NCBI RefSeq assembly: GCF_944385615.1
Contig: NZ_CALWXV010000024.1
Location: forward strand, 1 to 38,310
Source of the DNA: an uncultured Flavonifractor sp.
Lineage (GTDB): Bacteria > Bacillota > Clostridia > Oscillospirales > Oscillospiraceae
Direction of reading: 5' to 3'
Length of the DNA: 38,310 nucleotides
The position numbers and the translations under genes are program-made. Of this stretch, positions 8,489 to 16,666 are shown in pieces. Position 1 is the first letter of the stretch. The number at the start of each line of letters is the position of its first letter. The notes under the pieces are model-generated. The model had not been told where the DNA came from and searched no databases. It saw only the letters and a program-made list of their open reading frames with translations.

Positions 8489-8926
8489 TCATCCACAGGA
8501 GGCGCAGCAGTGCTCCCCCTCCTCACAGGGCAGGCGGAGGGAATCGGGCACCGGCTCCCCCTTCTTCTGGTAGTAGTCGGCCAGAGCCGCCTTGATGGCC
8601 TCCTCCGCCAGCACGGAACAGTGCATCTTATAGGCGGGCAGGCCGTCCAGAGCCTCGGCCACGGCGGCGTTGGTCAGGTTCATGGCCTCTCCGATGGTCT
8701 TACCCTTAATCATCTCAGTAGCCATAGAGGAGGTGGCAATGGCGGAACCACAGCCAAAGGTCTTGAACTTCACGTCGGTGATGACATCGCCGTCAATCTT
8801 CAGATACATCTTCATAATGTCGCCGCATTTGGGATTGCCCACCTGGCCCACCCCGTCGGCGTTCTCGATCTCCCCCACGTTGCGGGGATGCTCAAAATGG
8901 TCCATAACCTTATCAGAATACAGCAT
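8489..8926 (-). CDS. nifU: Fe-S cluster assembly scaffold NifU/IscU-like
   Basis: This 145-residue scaffold is where a nascent [2Fe-2S] cluster is built from sulfide supplied by the desulfurase encoded upstream. The three ligand cysteines are present: Cys34 in NPKCGD, Cys59 in FGCGSA and Cys103 in MHCSVLA, with Asp36 next to the first. The C-terminus adds a Cys-rich tail (EHCCASCG) common in clostridial homologues. AAAGGAGC precedes the ATG. The 32-bp gap to nifS indicates one operon. Confidence 0.95.
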   Translation of the reverse strand: MLYSDKVMDHFEHPRNVGEIENADGVGQVGNPKCGDIMKMYLKIDGDVITDVKFKTFGCGSAIATSSMATEMIKGKTIGEAMNLTNAAVAEALDGLPAYKMHCSVLAEEAIKAALADYYQKKGEPVPDSLRLPCEEGEHCCASCG

Positions 8927-8958
8927 AGCAGTTGCTCCTTTTCAGCAGTTCTATCTTG

Positions 8959-10158
8959 TTACAGCTCCCAGGTGGGTTTCTGGGTCTCTTGATCCCAAAC
9001 AGGGGACATCTCCCGCAGGTAGGCCACCACAGCGGGCACTTCTTTCAGAATATAGTCTACCTCTTCCTCGGTGTTGTCCGGCCCCAGGGAGAGCCGGAGG
9101 GACCCGTGGGCGATGGCGTGGGGCAGGCCGATGGCCAGCAGCACATGGGAGGGGTCCAGAGAGGCGGAGGAGCAGGCGGAACCGGAGGAGGCACAGATGC
9201 CCTTGGCGTCCAGATGGAGCAGCAGGGCCTCTCCCTCCACCCCCTCAAAGACAAAGGAGGCGGTACCGGGCAGCCGCTTGTCCGGGTGGCCGGTGCTTCT
9301 GGCGTAGGGCAGGGCGGTCAGTCCGGCCATCAGCTTATCCCGCAGGGCGGACAGGCGGGCGGCCTCCTGGGGCAGCTTGTCCACCGCCTCTTTCAGGGCG
9401 GCGGCCATACCCACCGCGCCGGGGACGTTTTCCGTGCCCGAGCGGCGGCCCTTCTCCTGTCCGCCTCCCTGAATGAGGGCGGGCAGCCGCAGGGGCTTTT
9501 TCATATACAGGGCCCCGATCCCCTTGGGTCCGCCAAACTTGTGGCCGGACAGGGAGAGCAGGTCCACATTCCAGGCCTCCACATCCACCGGGATATGGCC
9601 CACTGCCTGGACGGCGTCGGTGTGGAAGAGCACCTTGTGGGCTTTGGCAATGGCTCCGATCTCCGCGATGGGCTCCACAGTGCCGATCTCGTTGTTGGCG
9701 GCCATGATGGAGATGAGGATGGTATCGGGCCGGATGGCGGCCTCCACGGCGGCGGGATCCACTAAGCCGTCCCCGTCCACCGGCAGGTAGGTCACCTCAT
9801 AGCCCTGTTTCTCCAGGTACTGGGCGGTGTGGAGCACGGCGTGGTGCTCGATGGCGCTGGTGATGATGTGGCCGGTCTTTTTGCCCTTGAGGGCCATCAG
9901 CTCGGCCACACCCCGCAGGGCCCAGTTGTCGGCCTCGGTTCCGCCGGAGGTGAAATAGATTTCCTCAGGCTTGGCGTTCAGGCAGGCAGCCACCTGGGCC
10001 CGGGCCTGTTCCAGGTGGGTCTTGCCCTCCTGAGCAAAGCGGTACAGGCTGGAGGGGTTGCCATACGCCTGGGTAAAGTGGGGCAGCATGGCGGTTAGGG
10101 CAGTATTGGTAACAGCGGTGGTAGCCGCGTGATCGACGTAAATAAATTTCTCTGGCAT
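8959..10158 (-). CDS. nifS: Cysteine desulfurase NifS/IscS-like
   Basis: This 399-residue PLP enzyme converts cysteine to alanine and passes the persulfide sulfur to NifU. The N-terminus has VDHAATTAV. The PLP lysine lies in LSGHKFGGPKG (about residue 204). The catalytic, persulfide-bearing cysteine lies in the mobile loop ASSGSACSSAS (about residue 327). GAAAGGAG precedes the ATG at 10158. A consensus sigma-A promoter lies directly upstream. No Rrf2/IscR regulator gene is adjacent. Confidence 0.95.
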   Translation of the reverse strand: MPEKFIYVDHAATTAVTNTALTAMLPHFTQAYGNPSSLYRFAQEGKTHLEQARAQVAACLNAKPEEIYFTSGGTEADNWALRGVAELMALKGKKTGHIITSAIEHHAVLHTAQYLEKQGYEVTYLPVDGDGLVDPAAVEAAIRPDTILISIMAANNEIGTVEPIAEIGAIAKAHKVLFHTDAVQAVGHIPVDVEAWNVDLLSLSGHKFGGPKGIGALYMKKPLRLPALIQGGGQEKGRRSGTENVPGAVGMAAALKEAVDKLPQEAARLSALRDKLMAGLTALPYARSTGHPDKRLPGTASFVFEGVEGEALLLHLDAKGICASSGSACSSASLDPSHVLLAIGLPHAIAHGSLRLSLGPDNTEEEVDYILKEVPAVVAYLREMSPVWDQETQKPTWEL

Positions 10159-10204
10159 GGGTGGCTCCTTTCTGAAATTTACTCAATTCCTATCTGTTTA
10201 CTAG

Positions 10205-10233
10205 ATTATAAGCCTACTCTTTTCCGCTGTCAA
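10205..10233 (-). promoter_or_regulatory. Consensus sigma-A promoter of nifS-nifU
   Basis: On the minus strand, TTGACA (10233-10228) and TATAAT (10210-10205) are separated by exactly 17 bp. This is a perfect-consensus promoter placed 47 bp before the nifS start codon. Confidence 0.85.
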
Positions 10234-10281
10234 GTAAAATCTTTCGTCCCGGGCCTTTTTTTCCATCTTTTCGCTTTCCCG

Positions 10282-10310
10282 TTGACGGAAGGGAACAGGG
10301 GTGCTATAGT
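10282..10310 (+). promoter_or_regulatory. Sigma-A promoter of the AI-2E family transporter gene
   Basis: TTGACG (10282-10287), a 17-bp spacer and TATAGT (10305-10310) lie 36 bp before the start codon at 10346. Confidence 0.75.
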
Positions 10311-10345
10311 GGTGTTACTATTATCATTTAAGATTGAGGTCCGCC

Positions 10346-11470
10346 ATGGATAAAAAGCTGTTTAAAAGCATTTTGCTGATTATCACCTATGCCGTGGTGC
10401 TGGTGATGGTGCTGGCCCGGCTGGATGTGGTGGCATTTGCCGCCGGTACGGTGCTGGGGGTGTTCAAGCCCCTCATCATCGGCTTCTGCCTGGCCTTTAT
10501 TCTCAACCGGCCCTGTCAGTTTTTCTTCCGGCTGTACAACCGGGGATTGAACAAATCTGCCGCCCGGCCTCTGGCGGTGCTCACCGCCTATCTGGCCCTC
10601 ATCATCATCATCGCGGCCATCTTCTCCTTTGTACTGCCCAAGCTGGTGGAGAGCATCCAGACCTTTGTGATGAACCTGAGCGGGTACATTGCCAACGCCC
10701 AAAACTCCATCAACCATCTGCTTGGCTATCTGAATCTGGACATTGAGCAGCTGGATCTGTCCAAGCTGAACACCACCTTGCAGGGTCTGTTCAGCAAGGC
10801 CCTGAACTTCCTCTCCAACCTGGGCCCCCAGCTGGTGGAGTTCACCACTGGTCTGGTGTCCATCCTGGTTACCGGAGTGCTGGCGCTGGTCTTTTCCATC
10901 TATATGCTCTCCGGCCGGGATAAGCTGCTGGGCCAGTGCCGCCGGCTGCTGAAGGCCTACGTCCCCGCCAAGGTGGTCTCTCCCCTCTCCGATGTGGTGG
11001 ATCTGACCGCCGCCACCTTTACTAAGTTCATTACCGGACAGTGTATTGAGGCCTGTATCCTGGGCAGCCTGTGCTCTTTGGGGATGCTCTTTATCCAGCC
11101 TGACTACGCCCCCCTCATTGGCGTCACCGTGGGCGCCTCCGCCCTGATCCCGGTGGCGGGGGCCTACATCGGGGCCATCGTGTCGGCCATTCTGCTGCTG
11201 ATGGTCTCCCCCCTGAAGGCTCTGATCTTTGTGGTCTTCCTGGTGATCCTCCAGCAGGTGGAGGGCAACGTGATCTATCCCCGGGTGGTGGGCACCTCTC
11301 TGGGCCTGCCCGGCATCTGGGTGCTGGCCGCCGTCACCGTGGGCGGCAGTCTGCTGGGCCTGCCCGGCGTGCTGGTGGCGGTCCCCATCGCCTCGGTGCT
11401 CTATACCCTGCTCCGCCGGGACATCCATAAGCGGCTGGCGCCGTCCAAGGATACCACCCCCAAGACCTAA
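10346..11470 (+). CDS. AI-2E family transporter (PF01594-type membrane protein)
   Basis: This 374-residue polytopic membrane protein has about eight hydrophobic segments. Two lie in the N-terminus (10-55). A long amphipathic middle section follows (about 95-150, LVESIQTFVMNLSGYI). The C-terminal half has the family's conserved core: ITGQCIEACILG, the PLIGVTVGASALIPVAGAYIGA stretch and QQVEGNVIYPRVVG. Members include AI-2 exporters, Na+(Li+)/H+ antiporters and sporulation protein YtvI, so substrate and direction are open. The ATG at 10346 is preferred over an upstream TTG because GAGGT precedes it. Confidence 0.88.
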   Translation: MDKKLFKSILLIITYAVVLVMVLARLDVVAFAAGTVLGVFKPLIIGFCLAFILNRPCQFFFRLYNRGLNKSAARPLAVLTAYLALIIIIAAIFSFVLPKLVESIQTFVMNLSGYIANAQNSINHLLGYLNLDIEQLDLSKLNTTLQGLFSKALNFLSNLGPQLVEFTTGLVSILVTGVLALVFSIYMLSGRDKLLGQCRRLLKAYVPAKVVSPLSDVVDLTAATFTKFITGQCIEACILGSLCSLGMLFIQPDYAPLIGVTVGASALIPVAGAYIGAIVSAILLLMVSPLKALIFVVFLVILQQVEGNVIYPRVVGTSLGLPGIWVLAAVTVGGSLLGLPGVLVAVPIASVLYTLLRRDIHKRLAPSKDTTPKT

Positions 11471-11480
11471 CATCCAACCC

Positions 11481-11516
11481 AAAGTCCTGCCGTAAAGTCT
11501 CGCGGCAGGACTTTTC
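11481..11516 (+). terminator. Terminator after the AI-2E family gene
   Basis: The perfect 12-bp stem AAAGTCCTGCCG / CGGCAGGACTTT ends in a TTTT tract. Confidence 0.8.
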
Positions 11517-11602
11517 TATGCGCTTACCCCTGTTGTCTGGCATCCTTTGCCGGTTTGTGGTATGCTAAAGCAAACAGAGACAAAAATAGGAGGTTATCCG
11601 CC

Positions 11603-14383
11603 ATGACAGAAGCCCAACGCCGCGCCGCTGCCAAACAGTTTTCCGCCGACTGGGCGGGGAAAGGTTATGAAAAGGGACACAGCCAGCCCTTCTGGCTTTC
11701 TCTGCTTCGGGATGTGTACGGTGTGGAGCACCCCGAACAGTTCATCACTTTTGAAGATCAGGTCATTCTGGACCACACCAGCTTTATTGACGGTCTGATT
11801 CCGTCCACCCACGTTCTCATCGAGCAGAAAAGCCTGGGAAAAGAGCTGAACAAGCCTATCAGGCAGTCGGACGGTACCCTGCTCTCCCCCTTCCAGCAGG
11901 CCAAGCGGTACGCCGCCGAGCTGCCCTACTCCCAGCGCCCCCGGTGGATCGTCACCTGCAACTTTGCCGAGTTCTATGTCTACGATATGGAGCGCCCCAC
12001 CGGCGACCCGGAGATCATCCAGCTCAAAGACCTGGAAAAGGAGTATTACCGGCTCCAATTCCTGGTGGACACCGGGGACACCAACATCAAAAAGGAGATG
12101 GAAGTCTCCCTGCAAGCAGGCGAGATCGTGGGCGTGCTGTACGACGCGCTGCTCAAGCAGTACAAGGACCCGGAGGCCGAGGAGACGCTGAAAAGCCTGA
12201 ACGCCCTGTGCGTGCGCCTGGTCTTCTGCCTGTATGCCGAGGACGCCGGGATCTTTGGCGGGCGCAATATGTTCCACAACTATTTGCAGCGCCATATTTC
12301 CGATGCCCGCCGGGCGCTGATCGACCTGTTCCAGGTGCTGGACACCAAACCGGAGGACCGGGACCCCTATATGGACGACGATCTGGCGGCCTTCCCCTAT
12401 GTCAACGGTGGTCTGTTTGCCCAGGAGGACCTTGTGATCCCCCGGCTGGATCAGGCCATTGTGGATTTGATCCTCCACAAGGCCAGCGAGGAGTTTGACT
12501 GGTCGGTCATCAGTCCCACCATTTTCGGCGCTGTATTTGAAAGCACCCTCAACCAGGAGACCCGCCGCAGGAACGGAATGCACTATACCAGCATTGAGAA
12601 CATCCACAAGGTGATCGACCCGCTGTTTTTGGACGATTTGCGGAGCGAGTGGGAGGAAATCAAGGAGATCCCGGTGGACAAGACCCGCACAGCCCGGTTA
12701 AACGCCTTTCAGGCCAAGCTGGCGGGGCTGACCTTCTTAGACCCGGCCTGCGGTTCGGGCAACTTTTTGACGGAGACCTATCTGTCCCTGCGGCGGCTGG
12801 AAAACCAGGTCATTGCCCTGCTGCAACATAACCAGGTCTCTCTGGGCCATGTCACCAATCCCATTCAAGTCTCCATCGGTCAGTTCTACGGGATCGAGCT
12901 CAACGACTTTGCCGTGTCGGTGGCGAAAACCGCCCTTTGGATCGCGGAAAGCCAGATGATGAAGGAGACGGAGGATATCGTCCGTCTGTCGCTGGATTTT
13001 CTGCCCCTGAAATCCTACGCCAATATCATCGAGGGCAACGCCCTGCGGATGGACTGGGAGAGCGTGGTGCCCAAGGGAAAGCTAAATTATATTATGGGCA
13101 ACCCGCCGTTTGTCGGCGCAAGACTAATGAAGAACCCTCAAAAGGAAGACTTAGCCGAAGTATTTTTAGGGCATAAAAAAGCAGGAAATTTAGATTATGT
13201 TGCTGGATGGTATATAAAAGCATCTATTTTAATGCAAAATAGTCAAATTCATGCCGCCCTAGTGTCAACAAATTCAATTACACAAGGCGAACAAGTTCCG
13301 ATTTTATGGAAAGATTTATTTGATAAAGGTATTCATATTGATTTTGCACATCGTACATTTCAGTGGGATAGCGAGGCTAAGATCAAAGCTCATGTGCATT
13401 GTGTAATCATAGGTTTTAGCACTTGCTCTAATAGCAAAAGAAAATTTATTTTTTCGTCAGACAGACCACAAATAGCAAAAAACATTAATCCATACCTGAT
13501 AGACGGCCCAAATGTTTTAATTGACAGCCGTAATCGCCCTATATACAACGTACCAGCAGTTGTATTTGGAAATATGCCTAATGACGGCGGATATCTTTGT
13601 GATTACTCTACAGAGCAAAAAAATGCAATTATTAATACCTATCCTGATGCAGCAGATATGTTCAAACTTTTCTTAGGTGCATCAGAATTTTTACACAATA
13701 AAGAACGATGGTGCTTGTGGCTCAAAGGTATTTCTCCTGTGATGCTGAAAAAAGTACCGCCGGTACTAGATGCAGTTAGAGCAGTACAGCAAATGCGAGA
13801 AGATAGCAAGCGCCAAGCAACAAAAAAGCTTGCTCAAACACCAACATTGTTTGGAGAAATTAGGCAACCTGATACTCAGTATATTATTATTCCAAGACAT
13901 TCCTCTCAAAATAGGCGATATATTCCTATTGGATTTGTAAGTCCTGAAATTATTTGTGGTGATGCTAACTTATTAATGTCTCATGCTACCTTATTTCATT
14001 TCGGTATATTGATGTCAAATGTACATAACGCATGGATCCGTATAGTTTGTGGAAGAATTAAGAGCGACTACCGTTATTCAGTTAATATTGTCTACAACAA
14101 TTTCCCCTGGCCCAACCCCACCGAACAGCAGAAAGCCAAAATCGAGCAGACCGCCCAGGCCATCCTGGACGCCCGGGCGCTGTACCCGGACTGCTCCCTG
14201 GCCGACCTCTACGACGAAGTAGCCATGCCCCCGGAGCTGCGGAAAGCCCACCAGCAAAATGACCGGGCCGTCATGCAGGCTTACGGCTTTGACATCAAAA
14301 CCACCACCGAGACCTCTTGTGTGGCGGAACTGATGAGAATGTATCAGAAACTAGTAGAAGGAGAAAGAAGCAAAAAAATATAA
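11603..14383 (+). CDS. MmeI-like single-chain restriction-modification enzyme (Type IIG/IIL)
   Basis: This 926-residue protein combines DNA cutting, adenine methylation and target recognition. The N-terminal nuclease motif is Asp63 in SFIDGL followed by Glu74-Gln-Lys76 (D-x10-ExK). A helical spacer follows. The N6-adenine methyltransferase has motif I DPACGSGNF near residue 385 and motif IV MGNPPFVG near residue 500. The target-recognition domain then precedes a conserved C-terminal helical tail (NNFPWPNPTEQQKAKIE onward). AGGAGG precedes the ATG at 11603. Bases of about 13,080-14,100 (the end of the methylase and the recognition domain) are markedly AT-rich, whereas both flanks are GC-rich, consistent with exchange of the specificity module. 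The small membrane gene downstream overlaps the stop codon. No separate S or R subunit gene is present. Confidence 0.9.
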   Translation: MTEAQRRAAAKQFSADWAGKGYEKGHSQPFWLSLLRDVYGVEHPEQFITFEDQVILDHTSFIDGLIPSTHVLIEQKSLGKELNKPIRQSDGTLLSPFQQAKRYAAELPYSQRPRWIVTCNFAEFYVYDMERPTGDPEIIQLKDLEKEYYRLQFLVDTGDTNIKKEMEVSLQAGEIVGVLYDALLKQYKDPEAEETLKSLNALCVRLVFCLYAEDAGIFGGRNMFHNYLQRHISDARRALIDLFQVLDTKPEDRDPYMDDDLAAFPYVNGGLFAQEDLVIPRLDQAIVDLILHKASEEFDWSVISPTIFGAVFESTLNQETRRRNGMHYTSIENIHKVIDPLFLDDLRSEWEEIKEIPVDKTRTARLNAFQAKLAGLTFLDPACGSGNFLTETYLSLRRLENQVIALLQHNQVSLGHVTNPIQVSIGQFYGIELNDFAVSVAKTALWIAESQMMKETEDIVRLSLDFLPLKSYANIIEGNALRMDWESVVPKGKLNYIMGNPPFVGARLMKNPQKEDLAEVFLGHKKAGNLDYVAGWYIKASILMQNSQIHAALVSTNSITQGEQVPILWKDLFDKGIHIDFAHRTFQWDSEAKIKAHVHCVIIGFSTCSNSKRKFIFSSDRPQIAKNINPYLIDGPNVLIDSRNRPIYNVPAVVFGNMPNDGGYLCDYSTEQKNAIINTYPDAADMFKLFLGASEFLHNKERWCLWLKGISPVMLKKVPPVLDAVRAVQQMREDSKRQATKKLAQTPTLFGEIRQPDTQYIIIPRHSSQNRRYIPIGFVSPEIICGDANLLMSHATLFHFGILMSNVHNAWIRIVCGRIKSDYRYSVNIVYNNFPWPNPTEQQKAKIEQTAQAILDARALYPDCSLADLYDEVAMPPELRKAHQQNDRAVMQAYGFDIKTTTETSCVAELMRMYQKLVEGERSKKI

Positions 14384-14910
14384 TGAACGATTTGATTATC
14401 GGCATCATTTCCACCCTGATTTCAACAATTATCATCGGTCTATGGGGTACTCTGATAATTGTACCGTATCAAGCGCATATGAAGATTTACAAGGCAATTC
14501 TGCGCTTATCAAGGAACTATGATGATCCTCGCAAATACATAGGGGATCTCATGCCGACCTCGTTAATGATAAACTGCATTGAAAAACAGCGAGGACAGAT
14601 AGAAGAAATCCTGGAATCCATTTTAGAACTAAAAGAATTGAGCCGATTTACTTACTGGCTTTTTAACTATCAGAAATTGGAGCTTAGTTTAAAGTTCTTA
14701 TTTAATTACACGAATGACCCCATTATGCTTGATAAGCAAAAAGAATTTTCGGATGATTATATTCTCAATCAAGATGCATTTTTTGCAGATCTCAAAAAAA
14801 CGGCTAGGTTACCAAAAATAAAAATTATACTCTTATTTTTGATTCCCACAATTATGCTTATTGCTATTATTATTATAGCTATATACTTTATATGTTTAGC
14901 GTCCAAGTAA
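14383..14910 (+). CDS. Two-TM membrane protein coupled to the restriction-modification gene, unknown function
   Basis: This 175-residue protein that I do not recognise begins at an ATG overlapping the enzyme's stop (TAATG), so it is translationally coupled. An N-terminal membrane segment (about residues 3-25) and a C-terminal one (about 148-172, very Ile-rich) enclose a charged, helical cytoplasmic region with many Leu/Glu/Lys heptad-like positions. Base composition is AT-rich like the recognition domain and unlike the surrounding genome, suggesting joint acquisition. It could be an accessory defence protein or an unrelated cargo gene. Confidence 0.7.
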   Translation: MNDLIIGIISTLISTIIIGLWGTLIIVPYQAHMKIYKAILRLSRNYDDPRKYIGDLMPTSLMINCIEKQRGQIEEILESILELKELSRFTYWLFNYQKLELSLKFLFNYTNDPIMLDKQKEFSDDYILNQDAFFADLKKTARLPKIKIILLFLIPTIMLIAIIIIAIYFICLASK

Positions 14911-14951
14911 AAGTTCCACCATCTGTTTTAAAAACAGATGGTGGAACTTTT
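14909..14951 (+). terminator. Terminator of the restriction-modification operon
   Basis: The long perfect stem AAAAGTTCCACCATCTG / CAGATGGTGGAACTTTT (17 bp) has an AT loop and starts within the stop codon of the 2-TM gene. Confidence 0.8.
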
Positions 14952-15025
14952 GTAGGATATTACACTTAATTTCATAACATTCCCTGTTATCGGCAAATAC
15001 TCTCGGCTTCTGTCTTTACCTGTCA

Positions 15026-15898
15026 TTACTCCAGCAGCTGGATACCGCCCCCCAGCACGCCGTCGCCGATATACACGCTGAGGGTGGCGTCAATGGCCCC
15101 CTCCCAGATATGCTCGGCGTTGGGAAAGCGTTCTCTGATCCGCTGGGCCAGCTCTTTCATCTCTTCGGGCGCGCCGCCGTTGGCCACGCCCAGATTGTAC
15201 CGGACGCCAGGCCGGAGGCGCTGTTCCATCAGATCCAGGATCTTGTCCTGGACCTGCCGCCGCCCCCGTACCTTTGCCACGCTTTGCAGCTGGCCGTCCT
15301 CGGCAAAGGAAATGATGGGCTTGATGCTTAACAGGGTGCCGGCAAAGGCGGCCACCTTGCCGATCCGCCCGCCTTTGCTCAGGTATTCCAGGGTATCCAC
15401 CGAGAAAAAGGGGAAGGTATTGGCAATCAGGCTGGGAAGCCGTTTTTCCACCAGCCAGTCCCAGCTGGCCCCCGCCTGGATATCCTCCCACAGCTGGAGC
15501 ACCATGATCCCCATGCCCAGCGAGCCGCTCTTGGAGTCAAACACGGCAATTTCCAGGTCCCGGCGGGTCTCGGCCTGGAGGCGCACCATATTATAGGTAC
15601 CCGACAGGCCGGAGGAGAGCATCACCGCCAGCACCTTTTCATAGCCGTCGGCCTTGATCCGGTCCAGGGTGTCGCTGATACTGCCGCCGTCGGGCAGGGA
15701 GGTTCTGGGCAGCTCCCCCCGGTGCAGGCGGTCATACACATCGGGGGCGAAGATATCCACCCCGTCGGAGTACTCCCCGTCGGCGCAGACGATCTTCAGG
15801 GGGACCACATAGATGGGCTTGTCCCCCACCAGAGCGGGGGACAGATCCGCGGTGGAATCGGTGAGCAATGCAATTTTCTCAGCGTTTGACAAGTTCAT
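15026..15898 (-). CDS. DegV family fatty-acid-binding protein
   Basis: This 290-residue cytoplasmic DegV/FakB-type protein binds a fatty acid for presentation to a fatty-acid kinase. It has the N-terminal ALLTDSTADL motif, the conserved PRTSLPDGGSI (the TSxP loop contacting the carboxylate), MLSSGLSGTYN, DSKSGSLGMG and a C-terminal lobe with LLSIKPIISF. The start is the ATG at 15898 or an adjacent GTG at 15901; the AGCAGGG upstream is a weak site. It is divergent from a TetR regulator, and a dyad symmetric site lies in the shared promoter region, suggesting control by that regulator. Confidence 0.9.
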   Translation of the reverse strand: MNLSNAEKIALLTDSTADLSPALVGDKPIYVVPLKIVCADGEYSDGVDIFAPDVYDRLHRGELPRTSLPDGGSISDTLDRIKADGYEKVLAVMLSSGLSGTYNMVRLQAETRRDLEIAVFDSKSGSLGMGIMVLQLWEDIQAGASWDWLVEKRLPSLIANTFPFFSVDTLEYLSKGGRIGKVAAFAGTLLSIKPIISFAEDGQLQSVAKVRGRRQVQDKILDLMEQRLRPGVRYNLGVANGGAPEEMKELAQRIRERFPNAEHIWEGAIDATLSVYIGDGVLGGGIQLLE

Positions 15899-15930
15899 CA
15901 CCCTGCTCTATAATCAAGATTATAGGACTG

Positions 15931-15947
15931 ACGTAACTTTGTTATGT
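15931..15947. promoter_or_regulatory. Candidate TetR operator between degV and tetR
   Basis: The near-perfect dyad ACGTAAC-TTT-GTTATGT (one mismatch) overlaps a possible plus-strand -35 (TTGTTA, with TATAGC 16 bp later) and lies upstream of a minus-strand TATAAT. It is placed to repress both divergent genes. This is inference from position. Confidence 0.45.
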
Positions 15948-16000
15948 GACCTGTTTCAAGTATAGCGGCAGGGGACCGCTTTTGTCAAGAGGTGGAAGTC

Positions 16001-16600
16001 ATGGAGGACTACCGTTCCCGCAGAAAAGCCCAGGCCAGGCAGACCGAGCAGGCCATTTTACAGGCCGCCATGGACCTGTCCCGGAAGCAGAGCTTTGACA
16101 AGGTCTCCATCCGGGAGATCTGCCAGCAGGCGGGGATCACCACCGGAGCCTTTTACCATCACTTCCGCTCCAAGGAGGACCTGCTCTCCCGGGGCTTTGC
16201 CCCTCTGGACAGCTATCTGGAGCAGTCCCTGGCTGGTCATGAGGATGAGCCTCCCGCCCTGCGGCTGCGCCGGCTTTTGGTAAACTACGCGGAATTTCTG
16301 GAGAACCTGGGCTGGGAGCTGGTGGCCCGCTACTATCAGCGGCGGCTGGATGCCCCTGACGACACCGCCTCCATGGATTCCAGCCGCTTTACCCTGCGGG
16401 CCATGGCCAGCTGCCTGGAACAGGCGGAGGCGGAGGGCGGGCTGCTGCCCGGCTGGTCCGCCCAATGGACCGCCGACTTTTTATTCCGTCATTTCCGGGG
16501 GGTGGTCATTGACTGGGCCCTCCACCGGGGCTCTTACCGTCTGCTGGCCAAGCTGGAACAGGACTACACCCTGTTCAGCCATGTGTTCCGCACCGGCTGA
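16001..16600 (+). CDS. TetR family transcriptional regulator
   Basis: This is a 199-residue one-domain regulator. The N-terminal helix-turn-helix is typical: ILQAAMDLSRKQSFDKVSI, then ICQQAGITTGAFYHHFRSKEDLL (residues about 12-55). A ligand-binding helical domain follows with no family-specific signature. AGAGGTGG precedes the ATG at 16001; an in-frame GTG lies three codons upstream. Divergence from degV and a shared dyad suggest it senses a fatty acid or acyl-CoA, which is inference. Confidence 0.9.
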   Translation: MEDYRSRRKAQARQTEQAILQAAMDLSRKQSFDKVSIREICQQAGITTGAFYHHFRSKEDLLSRGFAPLDSYLEQSLAGHEDEPPALRLRRLLVNYAEFLENLGWELVARYYQRRLDAPDDTASMDSSRFTLRAMASCLEQAEAEGGLLPGWSAQWTADFLFRHFRGVVIDWALHRGSYRLLAKLEQDYTLFSHVFRTG

Positions 16601-16666
16601 TACATGATATAAACAGGCAAGTTTGTTCCGTTTGGCGCATACCTTTCTGGGAAGGAGGTGTGTGCC

